Assembly: GCA_002427545.1 (NCBI GenBank)
Contig: DIRM01000054.1
Span: 381 to 29,810, forward strand
Source: Mageeibacillus sp. UBA5436
GTDB lineage: Bacteria > Bacillota > Clostridia > Saccharofermentanales > DTU023
Length of the DNA stretch: 29,430 nt
Direction of reading: 5' to 3'
A model generated the notes under the pieces. The model was given only the letters and a program-made list of their open reading frames with translations, had not been told where the DNA came from and ran no database searches. Positions 15,666-23,713 of this stretch are shown here, one piece after another. Each line of letters opens with the position of its first letter. Positions within the stretch are counted from its first letter, which is position 1. The position numbers and the translations under genes were made by a program.

Positions 15666-16346
15666 TTAATTCTTTCCTGTTGAGCCAAAACCACCACCGC
15701 GGTTTTCACCTATTTGGGATACATCATCTATTAATTTAAAGTCTGGTGTAAAATACCTAGCAAAGATCATCTGAGCAAATCTTTCACCTGCTTTAATTTT
15801 AATACTACCATAAGGAAGATCTTCTTCGTCCAAAAAGATTGTTTTGGATTTTAATTGATTGCAGATGAATTCATCTTTGATTAAATTATCTAAATCTAAT
15901 TTCTGTTCAGAATTCAAATCGATAAAATTTCTATTTTCTATATTAAATTTATTTTCTATCAAATATTCGAAATAATTAATCTGTTTCATTGAGCTTAACT
16001 TAGTAGCTAAGCTTGGTTTTAATAATAAATCATTTTGCCAATCATCAAATCTATTAGCATTTTGGCAAATAATTTTTATTTCATTACGATAATCAGAATC
16101 AATCGTACCAGGGCTATTGGGAATACGTAATGAAGTTTTAAGAGAAAGACCAGAACGGGGTCGAATTTGAATTTCATAACCATTAGGTATGGCGATTTTT
16201 AAATCTGTACTAATTAGAACAGTTTCGCCTGGTAAAATAATTTTATTCTCAGCAGCTAAAATATCAAAACCAGCTGAGCCTTTACTTCCACTTAATGGTT
16301 TTAAATTTTTTGAATTTTTTTCTAAATAAGCAATGATTTGTTGCAT
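15666..16346 (-). CDS. dut: dUTP diphosphatase with a large internal insertion
   Basis: Trimeric dUTPase that turns dUTP into dUMP and PPi, keeping uracil out of DNA and feeding dTMP synthesis. All five motifs are present: I GSAGFDILA (23-31), II RPRSGLS (62-68), III SPGTIDSDYRNEI (78-90) with the catalytic Asp, IV GERFAQMIF (187-195) and V RGGGFGSTG (216-224). The chain is 226 residues against about 145-150 for the family. The excess lies between motifs III and IV, about residues 97-180, normally only some 20 residues; it is polar and rich in Leu, Asn, Lys and Asp. The frame is intact through it. Start ATG with GAGAGGAT upstream. It follows the U32 gene by 60 nt. Confidence 0.92.
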   Translation of the reverse strand: MQQIIAYLEKNSKNLKPLSGSKGSAGFDILAAENKIILPGETVLISTDLKIAIPNGYEIQIRPRSGLSLKTSLRIPNSPGTIDSDYRNEIKIICQNANRFDDWQNDLLLKPSLATKLSSMKQINYFEYLIENKFNIENRNFIDLNSEQKLDLDNLIKDEFICNQLKSKTIFLDEEDLPYGSIKIKAGERFAQMIFARYFTPDFKLIDDVSQIGENRGGGFGSTGKN

Positions 16347-16406
16347 ATGATCCTCTCATTCTGCTTTAATAATTTTTGATAGATAAAAATATATTAAAAA
16401 CAATTC

Positions 16407-18869
16407 TTATTTTAGTGTCGTTCGAATATTAATACGTTTTTTATTTTTTCCAGATAAATTATTAAAAATTTGATTATCAACATGATTAGTATAAATCTGG
16501 CTGACACAATGAATTGGATAGGTAATAAGATGATGTGTGTTTTCTTGACCTTTCAAAATATATGCATGAGACCAACTTGCAGCTGCATTTGTTATACATT
16601 TTTTACAATTTGTTATATTTTTTCCAACTGGACAATAGTTTAAAAACATCTCAGCAGTTAAATAATTTTTAGGTAAATAGATTCTTGAACATGTAGCATC
16701 ATCTAAATCACTCAAAACTTGGTCTAAACTCTGATCATTCCATTCTTGACTTAAGGATATTTGATTTTTGCCATGGCTCAAATAGTATTGTAAGGCCTTG
16801 TCATTAATAATATTTGCCTGCTCATTGATATGTTTTAATTTTCCATAATATAAATCAGGAAATATTATTGAAATACCATTAGCAGAAAAATTAATTTTCG
16901 GTTCATATAAATAAGCATCGCGTAATATTTCAAATAATTCATATTGTTTTTGTTGCATAATTTCGGGTAATCTAATTAAAATTTCTAATTTTTTATATTT
17001 TTCAAATAATTTTAGAAATAATTTTTGATTTATTTTTAAATTACTTAAAAAAAGCATCGGAATTTCTAATTGATCAACTTCTGATAAATCAATTAAATTA
17101 AGGTTATTTAATTGTTCCGAAAAAACCAAACTATATAAATTCTGTTTTTGGATTATATCTGTTTCTATTTCTTTAGTTTTTATTTTTTTCTCAAAAATAT
17201 TTTGGGCTTTTCTATTAAGATTTTCTTTTTCTATGTATTCTATTTGGTCTGCTATTTCATCTGATAATTTTTCAAGTAAATTACGCCTTAATTGATTAAT
17301 TTGAGAGACTCTTAAAGCAGGAATAGTCGTATTTTCAGCATACAAGAATTTAATATTTTCTAAGAAGAATTTACTATTACCTAATTTAGATAATTGTTCT
17401 TGCCATCTTTTTTGAGATAAAGGATAGTCAGAAAGCGTCATATCTTTTAATAAAACTGGCAATTCAGCCTTTATTTCCGTATTTGGTAATTTAGCAATGC
17501 CCTTTAAATTAATTTTATTTTGATGGAATTCAATTTCAATATTAAGTGGATACTTATAATCACAGTTGTTTTTTAATTTCTCTTCTAATGCTACATTTTT
17601 CAATAAAAAAGCTCGATCATTTATCTGCATTAAGGCCAATTTTTGAGGATGAAAACCTTTGATAATATATTCTGTTTTCTTTTCTTCAATTTTGCCGATT
17701 GGTGCAACAGCAATTTGACTGAAATTTGCGCTTCTTATTGCAATTTGGTCTTTGGGTTGTAAGGTATTTATTAGATTTAATTCAGCTTGAGTTGATTGAT
17801 TGTTTTTTTTGTCCAATTTTTGCAAAGAGATTTCGCCCTTATTGACATTAACTTTTTTTATTTTTCCTAAATAAATTCCATAATTACCAACGAAATCTTT
17901 GCTAACATAATCTTTAGCATCACTTTGTAAAAATGATCTTTGGGTAAAGGAACCACCTCGATTAAATACCTGTAATAATTTTAATTCTTCTTCTAAAACA
18001 AATTCTTTAAAAGATTCTTCATCTTGATTTTCGGCCCAAAAATCCACAGCATTTCGAAATGCTGACGTTGTGGCAAGCACATATGATGAATTTTTCATTC
18101 TACCTTCAATTTTTAAAGATTTGGTATTTAAATTATAAAAAGTAGGAATCTCTGATAAAAGGCTTTGATCTTTAGCACTTAATAATGCTCCTTGATCAAG
18201 TAAATTATGTTTTGTGTCAAAGAGCCGATAGGGTAAACGACAAGCTTGTGCACAAGCACCTCGATTAGCACTTCTACCACCTTGAGAAAAACTCATTTGA
18301 CAACGACCAGAAGTGGCCATACAAAGCGCACCATGAACAAATATTTCTATATCTAATTTTTTTTCTTTACAAAGATCTGACCAAAGGATCAATTGTTTTT
18401 TTGATACTTCTCTAGGTAAAACGATGCGATCAAAACCTAATTTTCGAGCTGCTATAATATCTAAATCAGAATGAATATTCATTTGTGTAGAAGCATGTAT
18501 TTCCATTTTTAATGGTTTTTTCTTTTCATATTCAGCAATTATTTTAAGCCAAGCTAAATCTTGGATAATAAGTGCATCTACCTTTGCTTCATCGCAAATT
18601 TCTAAATATTTTTGGGCTTGTTGGAATTCAGATTGATATAGTATGGTATTTACCGTTACATAACATCTTGTATTAAGTTTATGTAAATCTTTGACCATTT
18701 CTGGTAATTGAGTATCTTGAATGTTTGTAGCCGCACTTCTAGCTGATAAAGTAGATAGGCCAAAGTATATCGCATCTGCACCTGCTTCTGCAGCTAAATA
18801 AGCTCGTTCTATATCACCAGCTGGTGCTAAAATTTCTGGTTTTCTGAAAAGTTTATGATTCATTTTCAT
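16407..18869 (-). CDS. Peptidase U32 family protein (RlhA/TrhP-like RNA hydroxylation family)
   Basis: A large U32 protein of 820 residues. The first half has the U32 blocks KPEILAPAGDIERAYLAAEA, GADAIYFGLSTLSARS, EIFVHGALCMATSGRCQMS, then GACAQACRLPYR with the clustered Cys that could hold an iron-sulfur centre, and LKIEGRMKNSSYVA-like text (SLKIEGRMKNSSYVL). The second half resembles the DUF3656-type extension of RlhA and ends with NCKKCITN, another Cys pair. U32 members of this kind are linked to 5-hydroxycytidine or 5-hydroxyuridine formation in rRNA or tRNA rather than to proteolysis. Which RNA is modified here cannot be told. It starts within the end of zapA (17 nt overlap, ATG at 18869 or 18863), with no own ribosome site, so translation is coupled. 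Confidence 0.88.
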   Translation of the reverse strand: MKMNHKLFRKPEILAPAGDIERAYLAAEAGADAIYFGLSTLSARSAATNIQDTQLPEMVKDLHKLNTRCYVTVNTILYQSEFQQAQKYLEICDEAKVDALIIQDLAWLKIIAEYEKKKPLKMEIHASTQMNIHSDLDIIAARKLGFDRIVLPREVSKKQLILWSDLCKEKKLDIEIFVHGALCMATSGRCQMSFSQGGRSANRGACAQACRLPYRLFDTKHNLLDQGALLSAKDQSLLSEIPTFYNLNTKSLKIEGRMKNSSYVLATTSAFRNAVDFWAENQDEESFKEFVLEEELKLLQVFNRGGSFTQRSFLQSDAKDYVSKDFVGNYGIYLGKIKKVNVNKGEISLQKLDKKNNQSTQAELNLINTLQPKDQIAIRSANFSQIAVAPIGKIEEKKTEYIIKGFHPQKLALMQINDRAFLLKNVALEEKLKNNCDYKYPLNIEIEFHQNKINLKGIAKLPNTEIKAELPVLLKDMTLSDYPLSQKRWQEQLSKLGNSKFFLENIKFLYAENTTIPALRVSQINQLRRNLLEKLSDEIADQIEYIEKENLNRKAQNIFEKKIKTKEIETDIIQKQNLYSLVFSEQLNNLNLIDLSEVDQLEIPMLFLSNLKINQKLFLKLFEKYKKLEILIRLPEIMQQKQYELFEILRDAYLYEPKINFSANGISIIFPDLYYGKLKHINEQANIINDKALQYYLSHGKNQISLSQEWNDQSLDQVLSDLDDATCSRIYLPKNYLTAEMFLNYCPVGKNITNCKKCITNAAASWSHAYILKGQENTHHLITYPIHCVSQIYTNHVDNQIFNNLSGKNKKRINIRTTLK

Positions 18870-19347
18870 CTGATTTGTTTAATTCAGGAAAAGAGGTTTG
18901 CAATTTATCTAATGGTTTAAGATTATTTTTGTTTTTTAATCGATTAGGCATTTTATCTTGAACTGTAATTTGGTTTAAATCATGAATTCTTTCTTCATAA
19001 ACCTCGCAAAGATTTTTATAATATAATAATTCTTTTTTTAGATTCCAACATAATTCACGTAATTGTAATTTTTCTGCATTTAAATCATCAAAGTCTTTTT
19101 GTTGAGCAATTTTATTTTGGTCATCGGATAAAAAAGAGTTCTCTAATTTAGTTTTTTGATCTAAAGCATTGATTAAAGCTAATATAGCAATATTAATAGG
19201 ATTAAGTTCAGGCTTATTTGCTTGAATTGAATGAATTAATTCATCAGCTTCTTTTGCAATTTCTTCAATATATTTTGAATTTTCTCGTGCAGATATTTGA
19301 TAAGTCATATTGCCGATTTTAACTGAAACCGTCTTTTTCTCTTCCAT
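18853..19347 (-). CDS. zapA: Cell division protein ZapA
   Basis: ZapA bundles and stabilises FtsZ filaments at the division ring. The N-terminal domain shows KTVSVKIGNMTYQISARENS and INIAILALINALDQKTKLE, characteristic of the family, followed by a coiled-coil region to about residue 125. At 164 residues it is longer than the usual 90-110 because of a polar Lys/Asn/Leu-rich tail. The ATG is preceded by GGAGAG at 6 nt. zapA directly before a U32 gene is a common Firmicutes order, which supports both calls. Confidence 0.9.
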   Translation of the reverse strand: MEEKKTVSVKIGNMTYQISARENSKYIEEIAKEADELIHSIQANKPELNPINIAILALINALDQKTKLENSFLSDDQNKIAQQKDFDDLNAEKLQLRELCWNLKKELLYYKNLCEVYEERIHDLNQITVQDKMPNRLKNKNNLKPLDKLQTSFPELNKSDENES

Positions 19348-19380
19348 GTTTTGCTCTCCGCTTACTATGCTAACTATTAT

Positions 19381-20250
19381 TTAACTTCTATAGTTTGCCA
19401 TATTCAAGTATAATTGCCAAAATTTTTCAGGCGAAATTTGTTCTGGTCTAATAAATGAATTAAGTTCTAATTTTTCTAATTCATTTTCTAAATTTGAAAT
19501 GATATCGGGAGAATCCACTTTCCTCCAATTATTAATTAATGTTTTTCTACGCATAGAGAATGATTTTTCTAAAAACAGTTTAAAATCCAAAATATTAAAT
19601 TCAGGATTTATTTGCAATTGTTTATTAAATACTGAATCTTTACTTTGTGTGATAAATAGCACCTGGGAATTTACTTTTGGTCGAGGATAAAAGTTAGAAG
19701 CATTAACATCAATTTTCTGGGTTATACCGCCCAAAAGCTTAACTAAAATAGCTGTTATCCCATATTTACTTTGATTTTCCGTTAATTGAATTCGTTCTGC
19801 CGCTTCTTTTTGCATCATTAAACAGAGGCTATCACAATTAGGCAGTTCACAAATTATTTTTTCAATAATTTTAGTTGTGATGTAATAGGGCAAATTAGCA
19901 ATGATTTTGATTTGAGTGTAAGTTTGATATTGTGATAATAAATCAACTTTTAAAATATCTTCATGATATAGATTTAGATTATCATATTCTTTCAAAGTAT
20001 TTTTAAGAATAGAAATCATATTCTGATCTATTTCATATGCATCAACCTGTTTCACTTTTTGTAATAGCGGTTCTGTTAAAGCACCAATACCTGGCCCGAT
20101 TTCGAGAACATGATCTAATTTGGAAAGATTATTGGCAACTATTATTTTTTGAATAATTTTCTCAGAAACAAGAAAGTTTTGCCCCAAAGATTTTTTAGGC
20201 AAAACTTTATATTCATTTAAAATTTCTTTTGTTTTTCGTAAATTCGGCAT
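19381..20250 (-). CDS. rsmA: 16S rRNA (adenine1518/1519-N6)-dimethyltransferase RsmA (KsgA)
   Basis: SAM-dependent enzyme that dimethylates two adenines near the 3' end of 16S rRNA, a late step in 30S assembly; loss gives kasugamycin resistance. Motifs are KKSLGQNFLVSE (19-30), SAM motif I EIGPGIGALTE (50-60), the acidic loop AYEID, and the catalytic NLPYYI (119-124). The C-terminal small domain carries FYPRPKVNSQV and SMRRKTLINNW. Length 289, normal. Start ATG with only a weak site. It follows the G5/3D gene by 51 nt, as ksgA follows yabE (via rnmV) in Bacillus. Confidence 0.96.
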   Translation of the reverse strand: MPNLRKTKEILNEYKVLPKKSLGQNFLVSEKIIQKIIVANNLSKLDHVLEIGPGIGALTEPLLQKVKQVDAYEIDQNMISILKNTLKEYDNLNLYHEDILKVDLLSQYQTYTQIKIIANLPYYITTKIIEKIICELPNCDSLCLMMQKEAAERIQLTENQSKYGITAILVKLLGGITQKIDVNASNFYPRPKVNSQVLFITQSKDSVFNKQLQINPEFNILDFKLFLEKSFSMRRKTLINNWRKVDSPDIISNLENELEKLELNSFIRPEQISPEKFWQLYLNMANYRS

Positions 20251-20301
20251 CTAATTCTTACATTTTAAATCCATAAATATGATTAATAAAAAATTCATCC
20301 A

Positions 20302-21498
20302 TTAATTTGTCGACAATATATAAACTTGTCTTGAAGTTTTACCTGGATTAATGCTTCCATCAACTAGTTCACCATTATTAAAACAAATATCCAAAGCCGT
20401 TGAATCAATATGACCCATCCCATTACGATCACCAACAACAACCAAACCAAAACCATCTACAAACAGGACTGTTCCAAATGGCAAACCACCATATTCTGTA
20501 AAGCTTGAAGCAACAATGCCCCTTTGGGTTGAAAGGCCTGAAGCAGTCATATAGGAGTTCAATAAAGCACCGTCATAACCAGTAACCAAAGTGCTAGTAT
20601 AGCTAGAGTCATAAGCAAAAGTTATGCCGTCAACTGTTATTGTATGATCATTATTAACTGTATAATTTGAATAGGTTGCTAAACCATTTGGTTTCAATAA
20701 GCCGCTAATCAAACTTAAATTTGTAAAAGCTGATTGAGTAGGCCCTGGACTTGCAAAAGCTATATCACTAGTGATAGGTGGATTATTTGGCGTTGTTTCT
20801 ATTTCATTTGAATGATCAGGAGGTATCGTAGGATGACTGTCTTCTGATTCCACTGTCTCATCATTTTTAGAATTTTCAATTGGAGCAGTTGTATTTTCTT
20901 CTAATATTTCATTTTTAGAAGTGTCTACTTGAGCCATATCTTTATCTTCAATAATATTGGCTTCTTGTTTTTCAGCTCCAATAGCAATTTCTTCTCGAAT
21001 TGGATTTTGAATAATCTCACGAGATTTCACAATTGTTTTCACTAAATCACCATTATCATATAATTCCTGATAGATGACTTCTGCCTGACCATTTTCACCT
21101 TTTATTGTTATCTCTGATTCTCCAGGATCTAACCAATCCACATAAAATTCCAATTTTTCATAAGGAATTTCTTCGATTTCAGAAATTTCTTTTATATCGT
21201 TTGATCTTTCTTTTTCTTCTATGTTTATTTGAGTGGAATTTTGTGATTTCTCTTCTTCTGCTTTAACTTCATTAAGATTAATTTTCGGAAAAGCATTAGT
21301 CTCTTTCACAGATACGCTGGGTCTCGTATTTTGTTTTGCATTAAGCACTTCATTTATTTGTTCAGAATTATTTTGCAAGCGCAAAAAATTTGTATCACTA
21401 TTCTTTTCTTGGCTCTGTAAAAAGCCAGTAACAAAAACTGTCATGACGAGGAAAGTTGTGATACTACCTAAAATTAAGGTTATTTTTTTATTAAACAC
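20302..21498 (-). CDS. YabE-like secreted G5/3D cell-wall protein
   Basis: A 398-residue exported protein: N-terminal signal or anchor helix (about 7-25), a polar region, a G5-type domain (about 108-175, ending REIIQNPIREEIAIGA), a Glu/Thr/Pro/Ser-rich linker (176-255), and a C-terminal 3D (double-psi barrel) domain (about 315-395). In that domain MTASGLSTQRGIVAS, LPFGTVLFVDGFGLVVVGDR and the triad D357, D365, D370 follow the RlpA/Rpf pattern. Relatives are muralytic transglycosylase-like proteins (YabE, Rpf/Sps group). The usual DTGxAIKG stretch is altered here (DRNGMGHID), so activity is not certain. The start is GTG with AAAGGAG 7 nt upstream. Its leader can mask that site. Lying before rsmA matches the Bacillus yabE-rnmV-ksgA order, without rnmV. 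Confidence 0.83.
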   Translation of the reverse strand: MFNKKITLILGSITTFLVMTVFVTGFLQSQEKNSDTNFLRLQNNSEQINEVLNAKQNTRPSVSVKETNAFPKINLNEVKAEEEKSQNSTQINIEEKERSNDIKEISEIEEIPYEKLEFYVDWLDPGESEITIKGENGQAEVIYQELYDNGDLVKTIVKSREIIQNPIREEIAIGAEKQEANIIEDKDMAQVDTSKNEILEENTTAPIENSKNDETVESEDSHPTIPPDHSNEIETTPNNPPITSDIAFASPGPTQSAFTNLSLISGLLKPNGLATYSNYTVNNDHTITVDGITFAYDSSYTSTLVTGYDGALLNSYMTASGLSTQRGIVASSFTEYGGLPFGTVLFVDGFGLVVVGDRNGMGHIDSTALDICFNNGELVDGSINPGKTSRQVYILSTN

Positions 21499-21503
21499 AA
21501 AAT

Positions 21504-21541
21504 ATCTCCTTTATTGATATCCACAGATTATAAAAGGAGAT
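21504..21541 (-). promoter_or_regulatory. Leader hairpin masking the ribosome site of the G5/3D gene
   Basis: On the minus strand ATCTCCTTTTAT (21541-21530) is complementary to ATAAAGGAGAT (21514-21504), which contains the Shine-Dalgarno of the GTG-start gene; one bulged T and a loop of about 15 nt. A second leader hairpin upstream is TTATGC-GAATA-GCATAA (21588-21572). Together they look like a translational control leader. Confidence 0.5.
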
Positions 21542-21617
21542 TTAAAGCAGAATCAATCAAAGGCTTATCGTTTATGCTATTCGCATAATAACTACTTGAT
21601 TTCATTGATATTTTTAT

Positions 21618-21646
21618 ATATTATTGCTAATTTTCCAAGTTGTAAA
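21618..21646 (-). promoter_or_regulatory. Promoter of the G5/3D - rsmA - zapA unit
   Basis: On the minus strand the -35 is TTTACA (21646-21641), the spacer is 17 nt, and the -10 is TAATAT (21623-21618). The leader would be about 113 nt and would include both hairpins at 21572-21588 and 21504-21541. Confidence 0.5.
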
Positions 21647-21661
21647 ATTTTATATAAATAA

Positions 21662-23713
21662 TTAATCATCAAGAAATTTTATTAATTCTTTAGAATATTG
21701 ATACAATAATATTTCAGGTTTCAATAATGTGCCAAGAATTCGTTGATTTTCATTAATCATCGTTTCAATTTTTTCTTGATCTGAATTCTTGTTTTTTATA
21801 ATAGAAATTTTATGATCAAAGCAATAATCCCATAAATCAATTGGCATATTTAATTTTTTATCAAACTCTAATGGTTCATAAGAAATAATATAAGGGTAAA
21901 AATAACCTTGTGCATCACCCCAATTACGATAACGACCATAAGGTAATAGACCACATTGTATTAAAGCTTCAAAAGCATTGCCAAATGCAATTATTTTACC
22001 TTTTCTATCTAAAAAAGCACTTATAGATTGTTTAACAATGTCTTTTTCTAAAAAAACAGTCAATAATTTATCAGTAGCAATGAAACGATCCTTGATCTGA
22101 TAAGCATCTGGTAAAATGATTAAATTTGCATTATCTATCGCAAAAGCTAATCTCTTAACAGATTTTTCAAATCGCTCATAATTTAACAAATTTAAACTAT
22201 GTGTATCATAATCACATTGTGCTAAAAATTCTTCATTTAAATCTTTATTACCTGGATATTTAATGAATAAGATTTTTTTCTGCTTCAAACTTTTTGTTAG
22301 CTGTTTGTTTCGTTTTTTTACTGATTTACTATTTGTGGCTGGCTTCTTTTTTTCATCTATCAAACTTTCAGCTTTGAACCCATCTTTAATTGATTTTGTT
22401 AATTCTTGCTGATAAGTACAGAGTGTAAAAAATTTATTATCTGGAATAAAACTAAAATTTCTGAATAATTCAATCACTTTTTTACCTTGATATATAATAT
22501 TCAAGTAAGATTTATTTGATAATTTTTTTGAAGTCTTATTTTTTAATTCATCATCATTAACTTTTCCAATTACTTGAGCTTCAAGATCGAAATATTGCAT
22601 GTTTTTAAAAAATTGATCTCTATTTTCAGGAGAAACAATGATTAGAAATTGATTTTCTTGTTTATATAATAATAATTTTTCAAGTGGGTTATTTTCTTCA
22701 AAAAAGTTTTGAATATCCAGATTTAAACTGACATTAACAGGTAAAGAGATTAAAGTTGCTAATAATGGTAATTTTGATAAATCATAGATTTGCTTGCAAA
22801 GAGTTATATTATTCGAATTTTGCCAAAAATGTTTTAGATCTTCTGCCTGATACTGGCTGAACATGGAATCAAACGAGCTGCAATTTGATAAATTAGGGCA
22901 AATTCGAATGATTAAATCATCAGAATTTATATTTTGCCAATTAAAATTTCTTTTAGATAAAGTAATGATTTCCTGAATGGTATTGAATTGAGTTTTTAAA
23001 AATGTGGTATCTTTATCAGATATTTCATAATGATAATATTGATCCCAAAATTTTATTTCCAAATTAGATAATTTATTTTTATTTTTATGATAATGGCGAT
23101 ATAAGTTCTGCAGATCTATCAAAGACATTTTAAGATTTAAATTTTCTTTAATTTTTTTTAGATTTGTTTTATTGGTAAATTTGATTGGAATAAAATTATT
23201 TGCCAGATTACGTTTACCAGGAATAGTAAAGCCTTGATTACGTAATGACATCGGTATAAATTCAGAACCTTCAAAAAAGTATTTTTTCAATGTCTTTTTT
23301 TCTTGATCCGTTAAATCTTCTTTGAAAATTAGAATTTCTGTACGTCTTAAATAAAAATCACGATATGGAAAATTTAATTGTAATAATTTTAGGGCGGATA
23401 CAACTTTAGCATCCGCCTCTTGATTTTTTTTAGTAAATGGAAAGAGAAAGCCTTCATCAAACAATTCAGTAGGATCAACAATATGATCTAAATTTAAAGT
23501 TGAAAATATTTGATAATTAACAGAAAAAATTTCTTCTTCTGAAAGACCATTAATCTCATATTTTTCAAACAACCTAATTTTATGATTGTCAATGCCAATC
23601 TGTGATAATAAATTTCGATAATAATCCAGATAATAGTCTTTATCTGGATTACGTTCTATGAAAAAAGATTTTGAATCTAATTTATTCTCTTGAGTCTGTT
23701 CCTTTAAAGGCAT
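21662..23713 (-). CDS. PurL-related pseudoenzyme (degenerate FGAM synthase) coupled to htpG
   Basis: A 683-residue protein. Positions below count from an in-frame GTG at 23722; the ATG at 23713 is codon 4 and my choice. It reads as a reduced relative of the about 1,240-residue clostridial PurL. Residues 18-160 match its PurS-like N-terminus (LFEKYEINGLSEEEI, RRTEILIFKEDLTDQE). Residues 195-245 match the linker (MSLIDLQNLYRHYH, DTTF), but the SDHCRH motif is gone. Residues 305-425 match the end of the first AIRS half (VSLNLDIQNF, DLEAQVIGKV, IIYQGKKVIELFRNF). A Lys-rich spacer (455-482) leads to an amidotransferase-like domain (AFAIDNANLIILP, IIAFGNAFEALIQCGLLPYG). There the GxCNG cysteine is Gly581, and the His-Glu pair is not evident. 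Over 500 residues of catalytic core are missing. One open frame and no stop argue for a retained, non-enzymatic role. Confidence 0.75.
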   Translation of the reverse strand: MPLKEQTQENKLDSKSFFIERNPDKDYYLDYYRNLLSQIGIDNHKIRLFEKYEINGLSEEEIFSVNYQIFSTLNLDHIVDPTELFDEGFLFPFTKKNQEADAKVVSALKLLQLNFPYRDFYLRRTEILIFKEDLTDQEKKTLKKYFFEGSEFIPMSLRNQGFTIPGKRNLANNFIPIKFTNKTNLKKIKENLNLKMSLIDLQNLYRHYHKNKNKLSNLEIKFWDQYYHYEISDKDTTFLKTQFNTIQEIITLSKRNFNWQNINSDDLIIRICPNLSNCSSFDSMFSQYQAEDLKHFWQNSNNITLCKQIYDLSKLPLLATLISLPVNVSLNLDIQNFFEENNPLEKLLLYKQENQFLIIVSPENRDQFFKNMQYFDLEAQVIGKVNDDELKNKTSKKLSNKSYLNIIYQGKKVIELFRNFSFIPDNKFFTLCTYQQELTKSIKDGFKAESLIDEKKKPATNSKSVKKRNKQLTKSLKQKKILFIKYPGNKDLNEEFLAQCDYDTHSLNLLNYERFEKSVKRLAFAIDNANLIILPDAYQIKDRFIATDKLLTVFLEKDIVKQSISAFLDRKGKIIAFGNAFEALIQCGLLPYGRYRNWGDAQGYFYPYIISYEPLEFDKKLNMPIDLWDYCFDHKISIIKNKNSDQEKIETMINENQRILGTLLKPEILLYQYSKELIKFLDD

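Noticed and set aside
21499..21646. ydaO-type c-di-AMP riboswitch in the leader of the G5/3D gene
   Set aside because: The leader is short and AT-rich and lacks the conserved GC-rich core of that riboswitch.
21662..23713. Pseudogene with frameshifts in purL
   Set aside because: The frame is open for the whole 2 kb, with a proper stop and alignable segments in order. Decay would have left stops in DNA this AT-rich, so it is called a coding gene.
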